Position numbers and translations under genes: made by a program. From Bettongia penicillata ogilbyi (Eukaryota; Chordata; Mammalia; Diprotodontia; Potoroidae): a DNA stretch of 64,000 nt. Positions 55,691-64,000 of the stretch are shown piece by piece; positions within the stretch are counted from its first letter, which is position 1, and the number at the start of each line of letters is the position of its first letter. Location: contig JAJHZJ010000311.1 of the NCBI GenBank assembly GCA_023548195.1, positions 10,971,299 through 11,035,298 of the forward strand. Direction: 5' to 3'. Under the pieces are notes generated by a model. The model made no database searches. It was not told where the DNA came from and worked only from the letters and a program-made list of their open reading frames with translations.

Positions 55691-58600
55691 TATTGATCCT
55701 TTTTAAAATTAAATATATGTTTTAAATTAACATGTATTTATCTTTTTTCTCTCAAACTTCCCCATTCCACACCAAAAAGAAAAAGACAACAAAATCTTTG
55801 CAACAATATGCATTTCTAAGTAAAACAAATATTCAGGTTGTTCATATTAAGAAAAAGTCTCATAATGTATGTTGAGTTGATCACTTCTCTTTCAGGAGTT
55901 GGGGTCAACTGCTTATCACTTGTCATGTGGAACCTTAATTGGTCTTTGGATTGATTAGAGTTATTACAACTTGCAAAGCTATTTGATTTTATTGTGTTAT
56001 TGCAGCATACATTTTTTGTTTGTTTATGCTGACTTCACTTGGCATGAATTCATATGTCTTCCCAAGATAATCTGAAACAGTCCATTTAATCGTTTCTTAA
56101 AGTACAATGGTATCCCTTCTTATGCATACACTATATTTTGTTGAGATGTTCCAATCTTTAGTTTCCAATTCTTTGCTATCATAAAAACAACTTTTATACA
56201 AATCTTTTGTATGTATGAGCTTTTTTCCTCTTTCTTTGATCCCTTTGGAAAATAGGCCTAGTCTTGGGATATATGAATCCAAGAATCTCCACTGTTTAGT
56301 CACTTTTTAGACATAGTTCATAGTTGTTTCCTAGAATGTCTGGGCCAATTTACAGCTTAAGCAAAATTGCATTAATATGCCTATTTTCCCTCAGTATTTT
56401 CACCACTTCTCATCTTCCTTTTTTTAAAGTTAATTTTGTTGATCTGATACATGTGAAAGAGTTGCTTTAATTTGAATTTCTCTAATTAATACTGACTTGG
56501 TGCATTTTATTTTCATATCACCATTGATTGCTTCAATTCATTCCTTTAAGGAATGCTTTTTCTTGTCCTTTGACCATTTCTTAGTTGAGGAATAGCCATT
56601 CTTCATACAGATTTTTATGATTTCTTTACATGTTAGAAATTAGACCTTTATGAGAGAAAATTACTACAAAGAATTTTTTTATAGTTACCTACTTTCTTTT
56701 CAATCAACTCCAAGAATTTTGTTTACATGCAAATGTTTAAGTTTTATGTAACCAAAATTGTTCATTTTTATCTATGATAATTTTCACTCGTACCTTGTAA
56801 AGGCATGTATTGTTCCTCTACACATAGATCTAAAATGTATTCCTTGGTCCCCATTTGTTTATGATGTCATCTTTTAGAGTTAAGCCATGTATTCTTTTGG
56901 GGCTAATTCTTATGATGACAAGTGTTAATTTTAACATAAGTTCTACAAGACTTCTTTCCAGTTTTACCAGAAAGTTGTATAAAGTAGTATGTTTTTACCC
57001 TAGTAGCTACGGTCTTTGTGTTTATCAGATACTTGGCTACTATTCTACTTGTTTCCTTGTTCTAATATGTTCCACTGATCAATCCTTGCTTTAACCATAA
57101 TCAAATTGAAATGAGTTTACTATTTTGTAATATCGTTTTGGGTTTTTTAGTTGGTATGTTTTTAAATCTGGTACTCTTGGTCTCCTTCTTTCCCAACAGT
57201 TTTTCATTACTTCTCAAAATGTTCTTGATCTTTTGCTATAGTTCCATTTTTTTCAATTAATTTTTATTTGCAGGAGGCAGATTAACCTTATCTGGTTGGT
57301 TTGTTTGCCGACACCAATCTATTTTCTATTCATGCCAAATATGTAACAATCATGAAAAAATCAATCAGTTAGCATTGTGTATAGATAGAGAATTGGTAAA
57401 ACTCCAGTATGATGTGAAATATTCTTTATTCTTAAAATGAAAAAAATAATTTTTTACTTATGTTGATTATTTTTAACATTACATAGTTTATTTTTAGTTC
57501 AATTAATTTTTTAGTTTAGTTAGCATTCTCAAAGAAAATCATAATTTCCTCTTGCATACATTTTTCCCTTCATTTTTTTTTATTATTTTGCTGATATAGG
57601 TAACATTTCTAGCACTATTTCAAATAGTATGGTGACAATGAATTACTGGAAAAGTCTGCACTTTGTCTCCATTACATGTAATCAAGGCTCTTAGTTTTAG
57701 ATGAATATTACTTATCATATTAAGGAAAGTCCATTTATTCATATGATTTCTGATTTTTTAAAAAATGTTAATAGTACTTTATCAAAAGCTTTTTTCTTCC
57801 TCTATTGATATAATCAAATATTTTGTATATAACCAATTATACTTATAGGTTTTCTAGTACTGAATTAATCTTGCATTCTTGATATGAATCCAAGCCTCTG
57901 ATGATGTATAATTATTATTGTAGAGTATTTGATAGTATTCCACTTAAGGTTTGTTTTTTTTTATTAGTGCTCATTTAGATATTGGTCAATGATTTTATTT
58001 CTCTTTCTTAATGTTTTAAAGTCTTAGAGTGTTATCTTTATCCTATTTTTGGAAATAGTTTACATAATATTGGATAAGATTTTTTTTGAATGTTTGAAAG
58101 AATTAACTTATACCTAGTCATTTTCTTTCCTGTACATTTATGGCCTACTCAATTTCTTTTGCTAATATTTGGTTATTTAAAACCTTTATTTATTATTCCA
58201 TTAACCTGTGCATTTTATACAATAAAATATTTTAAAATTCATTCAATATTTTAAATTCTCAATTTTATTAACATGTAATTGGACAAAATAGTCTCTAATA
58301 ATTTCATTTTCATTCATGCTAAATTCTTGATTCATTTTAACAGTGTTAATTCAGTTTTCCTTTTTATTTTTTAAGTATATAAACTAATGGTTTATTTATT
58401 TAATTGTTTTTTCCTATCTAACATAATTAGATCTTGCCCTCTTTTATATATGAAAGTGTTGTGAGATTGAAATTGCACCTTAAAGATGTCTTTATGTGCA
58501 TCTCTCAAAGTTGGTATTTGCTTCACTGTTGTCATCTGTATTGAAATTAACCATTTTTAATTTTTTTCTTTGATTTAGCATTTTTTATGGTTGTTAGTCT

Positions 58601-61600
58601 TTAATTGATTTAAATTCTTTATTGAATATAATCGTATTGCATTATGATCCATGAAGTATGTAGGTAATACCTCTGTTTGTCTCTTTTGTTTATGAGATCT
58701 TTAGGCTCCAAATATATGGTCACTTTTATTTTCAGTTTGCCATGAGCAGGGGTGAAAATATGCATATTCCTTTCTGCTTACATTTAGTAACTGTTAGACA
58801 TCTATTATACATAGATTTTATAGAATTTTATTCTGGTCCTTATTTTTCTCATTATTTATGTATATATTTACATTATATAATTTATGTTTAGTTCAATTAA
58901 TTTTTAGTTTAATTAGCATTCTCAAAGTAAATCATCATTTCCTCTTGCATATGTTTTTTTCCCTTCATTTCTTCTTATTTTACTGTTCATACAGTATTTA
59001 TGTATTGATTGATTTATCTAACTCTAATAAAGTTACATTGAGATCCCCCACTATTATTGCTTTACTATTTATTTCTATCTATAATTGCAGTGCATTTAAA
59101 TAAAAGACTTTATATTATTAATTGTCTGTATCACATTTCAACAAGGTATCTTTCCTATTTAGCACTTGGATTTGAGTCTATTTTTGCTTAACTTATTGAG
59201 GATTATGACTGCAATCCTTTTTTTTTGTCTTCAGTTGAAATATAATAGATAATGTTCTAGATTTTTATTTTAAATTTGTTTATGTATTTATATTTCAAGT
59301 GGTTCTCTTGTAAATAACATATTTTGATTCTATTTTCTCATCCATTCTATAGGCCCCTTTCATTTTTTATGGATGAATTCATTCCACACACATTTATAGT
59401 TATAATTATTATTTATCTATTTTCCTCCACCTTTTCTTTATACTTTTCTCCTGTTTTTTTTCCTTTATATCCCATTTTCAGTGGAAGAGGAATGTGCTAA
59501 GCCCCATTATTTTATGTTTGCTATAACGAGCTTTTGCTCCCTTGCTTCTAACCTCTTCATCTCCTCCAGATCCCAAACAAAGTTTCTTACTGTTTCCTTA
59601 TTTCCTTTTAATACTTATTCAATGTCCCCCTTCCTAAGAATTTTTTATGATTCTGACTAATTTCTCTTTGCCTTGCTTTTTATTTATTCTCCCCATCCCC
59701 ATTCCACTACTTCCACTTCCTTTTTGAATTGAATGCATTTCTATCCCCAAAACTGTTTGTGCAGTATTCTATTCTCTTTTGAAAAGTTCAGATAAAAACT
59801 AGGTTCAAGTGATGGTTTCTCCTCTTATTCTTCCTAATTTTATATACTTTTCTTTGCACAATCCAATTATATGAGATTCATTTCCCATTCTTTCTCCTAA
59901 ATCCCCTCTTTCTTCTCCTTTTTTTCTTTAAATTTATTTATTTTCAATTTTCAACATTCACTTCTAAAAAATTTTGAATTTCAATTTTTCTCCCCATCTC
60001 CTCCCTCTCCCACCCCAGGAAAGCAAGTATTCTGATTACCCTTTCCTCCAAGTTGCCCTTCCTTCTATTACACTCCAATCCCTTATCTCATTCACCTCTG
60101 TTCTTTTCTAGGGTAAGATAGATTTCTATACCCCATTGTCTATATATCTTCTTTCCTAATTTCATGCAAAAACAATTTTTAACATTCATTTTTAAACCTT
60201 TGAGTTCCACATTCTCTCCCATCCTCCCTCCCCACCCAGCCCTACTGAGAAGGCAAGCAATCAGCATAGGCTATACATGTGTAGTCATGCAAAACACGTC
60301 CATGACATTCATGTTGTGAAACATATTTTCCTTTATCCTGTCCCACCCTCCATTTATTCTATTCTCTTCTTTGACCTGTTCCCCTACAAAAATGTTTGCT
60401 TCTGATCACCCCTTCCTGAAATCTGCTGTCCCTTCTATTATCTTCCCTCTCTTATCCCTTTCCCCTTGCTTTTTGTAGGGTAAGATAAAATTCCATACCC
60501 AGTTGAGTGTGTATGTTATTCTCTCCTGAAGCCAAATCTGAAGAAAGTAAAGCTCACTTATTCCCTCTCACCTTCCCCTTCTTCCCCTCCATTGTAAAAG
60601 CTCTTTTGTGCCTCTTTTATGTGAGATGATTTACTACATTATACTTCTCCCTTTCCCTTTCTCTGAGTATATTCCTCTCAACATTTAATTTAATTTAATT
60701 TTTTAGGTATCATCCCTTCGTATTAGCTTCCATTTGCTCCATTCTAATTTTGAAGGAATTGTTTTCTTCAGTGACGGTTTGGACCTCCTTTTTATTTGGT
60801 CAATTCCACTTTTTAAGGCATTGTCCTCCTCATTGACTTTTTGGACCTCTTTTGCCATTTGGGTCAGTCTCATTTTAAAGATGTTATTTTCTTCAGCATA
60901 TTTTTGGGTTAGCAAGCTGTTGACTTGTTTTTCATGATTTTCTTACATTGCTCTCATTTTCTTTCTAAGTTTTTCTCTTCTCTTACTTGATTTTCAGATT
61001 TCTTTTTGAGCTCTTCCATGGTCTTAGACCAATTCATAATTTTCTTTGAGGTTTTAGATATAGGAGCCTTGACTTTGTTGTCTTCTTCTGGTTGCATGGC
61101 TTTAATCTTCCTCATCATCAATGACATAAGAAAAAGCCTTTTCACTGAGAAAGTAAGACTCTATGTTTCCCTGTTTGCTCATCATCCCAATCGATCCCTT
61201 GACCTTTGAGATCTTTGTTAAGTGAAAATTTTCACAGGCAGCTGCCCAGCCAATTACCTGGCCCTTAAGCTCCTTGGTAAGTGGAAGACTCCAGAAACTG
61301 CTGATGCTTAGGCAGTGGCTGTTGCCACCATTGGACTGGGGCTGGGACCTCAGCCAGGTGACAGACTGTTCCCTCTGACCTTGAAGGCTGTCTCTGGCAT
61401 TTGTGGATTGAGAAGTTTAGAAACCTCTATAGCCACCTGCAATTCAGTCCTGTAAGGCCTGCTCCAGCTCCGTCTGCATTGCTGTGGCCTACGCCAAATT
61501 GTACTCTGCTCCCAACCTAGTGCAGTAGACCCTACCTGTCAACCTTCCAGATTGTCTTGGACTGGAAATTTGTTTCATTCTGTTATTTTTTTGGCTTCTG

Positions 61601-61706
61601 ATCCTCTAGAATTTGTTGAGAGTCATTTTTACAGGTTTTTTGGGGGTTCAGGGGGAGAGTTCAAACAGGTCCCTGCTTCTAATCTGCCATCTTGGCTCCA
61701 CCCCTT
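55691..61706 (-). mobile_element. Fossil L1, about 6 kb, reaching the 5' end
   Basis: Read right to left. The 5' end at 61706 is ggggtggagccaagatggca. The 5'UTR runs to about 61190, then an ORF1 remnant (60703-61190) and a pyrimidine-rich (sense purine-rich) inter-ORF spacer (59420-60700). The ORF2 endonuclease start lies near 59290-59400. RT and linker sequence fill 57500-59000, the ORF2 C-terminus about 56000-57400, and the 3'UTR runs to about 55691. The ORF1-then-spacer order is the arrangement from which HAL1-type elements at 9-15 kb derive. Short L1-3'UTR-like blocks at 59930-60030 and 60165-60350 suggest later insertions in the spacer. Many stops; not active. Confidence 0.75.
60703..61190 (-). 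pseudogene. L1 ORF1 remnant lacking its C-terminal half
   Basis: Minus translation gives the acidic N-terminal part (KAMQPEEDNKVKAPISK, then MNWSKTMEELKKKSENQV) and coiled coil (RLTQMAKEVQKVNEEDNALK). It carries frameshifts near 60945 and 60790. Directly after the coiled coil (SKWKLIRR, 'gaagctaatacgaag') the sequence jumps to the inter-ORF spacer, so the RNA-recognition and C-terminal domains are deleted. Confidence 0.75.
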
Positions 61707-62799
61707 TTCCTTTCTTTTTTTAAGATAAGCAAAACATAACAAAAACTTCCCCAGGATTTCTTTGTTATTCAACTCTCCCTATGACCTCAAAGGCAGGATT
61801 CTGAATAGACATTTAAACATCTCCTTAGTAGAAGGTAAAGCCTTAGTGACTATACAGTCCCTTCTGATGGCACACTTGCATTTGTCTTTTTGTGTTTCTT
61901 TTTATTCCTATGCTTGTTTTCCAAAATTTCTAGTTATCTATTCAATTAAATAAATTGAAATAAACTTCTAAATTGCCCAGTTTCAATAACTGCCCAATTT
62001 CAGCAAACTTCAAAACACTTTGGGGAGGCAACTAGTCTAAGAATGAGGAATATTAGAGAATAAAAAAAATCAGTTTTATACAAATGTTAAGTTTGTTCTC
62101 AAAGGATGGTATTTGGTACTTATAGGTCAAATAGGAGAGATACTTAAAATTTTATGTCAAAGTCTAATTTTCCTAACAAAAATGCCAACCATCAGTAACC
62201 TCAGTCTTCTCCTGCCTCAGTTTCTAGATACAAGTTCTCTACTTGATGGTTTTCTTTGTAACTTTTGAAGCCTAATTCAAATCGGATTTTTAACTTACAA
62301 ACTTGCTTCCATTTCCAGTCCCACTCTGAATCCCATTGCCTAAATTTAGACAAAACTCAGATGATTGTAAATAAAAATGCCACTCATTCACACCAATTAT
62401 TCTCTTTTTTTCTGTGATTCTCTCATGTTAGACCTTAGTGAACAATTTGCCTTAAAACCTATTTACTTTAAAATGTCTTCCAATAACCCCCAACTTCTCT
62501 TTAAAAGAGGAAAATTAGGCAAATTTCAAATCTCACATCAACTTGCTGAGCTTGTACAATTCCGGAAAGATGTACATTGTGTGTATTACATGCCTTTTTA
62601 TTATAAATAATAATGCACTGACTTTTCAAAACTATAAATTAAATGCAAATAAAATAAAATGTAAAAGAATTTTAAGTAAATGATAGTAATATCTTTTTTG
62701 TTTGTTTGTATGGACCTGTGCTTTATTTGTTGCAGAAAATCCTTGTGGTGGAAAGACTTCCACAAATTCAGATCAAAATTCCTCTCTCTTAGAAAATTG
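61707..62799. other. Unassigned, no gene seen
   Basis: AT-rich, with small chance frames (61762-61953, 62377-62610). No recognised repeat. Confidence 0.35.
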
Positions 62800-62945
62800 T
62801 TGAGAACACTAAGAGGTTATATTACTTTCTAACTGACACATAGTTAATATATGCAAGGGGCAGAATTTTAATACAGGTCTTCCTGACTCCAAGGATAACC
62901 CCCTTTATCCAAGGATAACCTAAGGATAACTACCATGCCATGGTG
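62800..62945 (-). mobile_element. SINE fragment with small internal triplication
   Basis: 'atacaggtcttcctgactcc' marks a reversed SINE head. The word aaggataac then occurs three times within 50 bp (about 62893, 62921 and 62932), a local slippage product. Confidence 0.5.
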
Positions 62946-62994
62946 TCTTCAAATTAAAAGAAATGTATGGAAAACACTAACAAACTTGTATCTT

Positions 62995-63021
62995 AAAAAC
63001 AAAACAAAACAAAACAAAAAA
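62995..63021 (+). repeat. (AAAAC)n microsatellite
   Basis: Four to five AAAAC units ending in an A-run. Confidence 0.9.
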
Positions 63022-64000
63022 CTTTATCCTCTCCATCTCTCATCTCTATTCTGTGTTTCTTAAATATGAAGACTGATGAAGTGAAATATTTTTGTTATTT
63101 CCATTCATTTATATGCCAAGAATGTTTAATATCCTTCCCTATTTTCTGTAAGGGGTTCTTATCCCCAAAATCATTGAACCTAAATCTTCTTAACAAGGTA
63201 TTACTTCATATCCTTAAAGCTTTGAAAAAGTACCTGATACTTCACACACCCATGACATCACCCAACAATGACACTGTTGTCTCCAAAAAGGCATGAAACA
63301 GAGTTCTGAAAGTGGAAGGTGGAGCAACAAAGATAACCAGAATTGCCAACATCCCATAGGGTATCATGTAAGGGAGAGACAAAAGAGGAACATCTTGGTG
63401 ATTCCCTGGGGTAGTGGAAAAGGGGTACTTTTCAAAACCAATCCTATCTTTAAAAAAAGTCTGGGCTGTGCTTAGTGTTTGGGCTGAGATACAAAACGAT
63501 TTCTCTATTTTCCCAAATAGTTCACCCCTCCCTAATTATAGCTCTCAGATGAATGTTTTGTTACCACCAGAAAGCAGGCAAGGCAGGAAGGAAATAATCA
63601 GGCATTTTCACTTAGAACATTGAATTTTAATACAGTTCTTTTCCTTTGCTAACAGACTTTTCAATTTCACTCCTTCCACATTTTAAGTGTGATCAATTTT
63701 ACCTTTCAAGATATTATTCCTCATCCATAAAATTACACAAAAATTGCTATAAACAAGCTGACTGAGAAGGAACAATTGCTGTACATTTTAAAGAAGAACC
63801 TTAATGTTTATAAAAAATAATAAAGCCCATGCCGTACTTCTTTTAAAGATCTTGCTCTAAACAAACTGAATTATTCATGCATAGAATTGTACAGCATTAG
63901 AACACCTGTTTTCAATCATGCATAATGTAAAATCACTCATTACCTCACAAGAGCCTCTACATCTCCAGCAATCAAATGGCATTGAAATCGCAAAACAGGT
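63022..64000. other. Unassigned, no gene seen
   Basis: Three overlapping small plus-strand frames (63066-63623) have no protein-like features. No repeat identity assigned. Confidence 0.35.

Overview
This is AT-rich mammalian nuclear DNA that looks marsupial. The tRNA-derived/CORE SINEs, the L1 consensus and the RTE-associated SINE match what I know of metatherian genomes (opossum-like). The species cannot be fixed from the sequence. I find no host gene that can be called with confidence, no tRNA or rRNA, no CpG-island promoter and no CRISPR. Nearly all long open frames belong to retrotransposons or are chance frames.

Layout. 0-5 kb: old SINE fragments in unassigned DNA, ending in a GC-richer block at 4.5-5.0 kb. 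5-17 kb: a dense L1 stack on the + strand. It holds an ORF2 reverse-transcriptase relic, a 5'UTR plus ORF1 relic, a small inverted ORF2 piece and a SINE. These are followed by the 3' part of an L1 that was split by a HAL1-type (ORF1-only) element, itself split by a second, younger HAL1-type element whose 367-codon ORF1 is intact. 17-24 kb: minus-strand L1 3' pieces, L2, a hAT end and a minus-strand CR1/L3. 24.4 kb: an LTR-like block. 28-29 kb: the 3' end of a minus-strand RTE LINE containing exactly eight copies of an 85-bp tandem repeat. 29-42 kb: the least repetitive part, with a possible 76-nt exon at 31.0 kb and candidate conserved noncoding DNA at 36.8-38.5 kb. 42-54 kb: inverted L1 pieces, L2, a well-preserved CR1/L3, a coding-like decayed block at 48.5-48.9 kb, and a nest at 52.2-54.2 kb (L1, then SINE, then SINE, then LTR-like insert). 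55.7-61.7 kb: one long fossil minus-strand L1 reaching its 5' end. 61.7-64 kb: mostly unassigned.

Biology. The only feature that still looks protein-competent is the inner HAL1-type ORF1, which would encode an L1-like RNA-binding chaperone. It has a GC-rich 5'UTR with a YY1-like site, an A-rich 3' end and a perfect 15-bp target-site duplication, but no ORF2. It therefore must have depended on reverse transcriptase from an autonomous L1. The rest of the window is a record of successive insertions. Any host role would lie in intronic or intergenic regulatory DNA. Repeat names here come from remembered family features and visible motifs, not from a database search.
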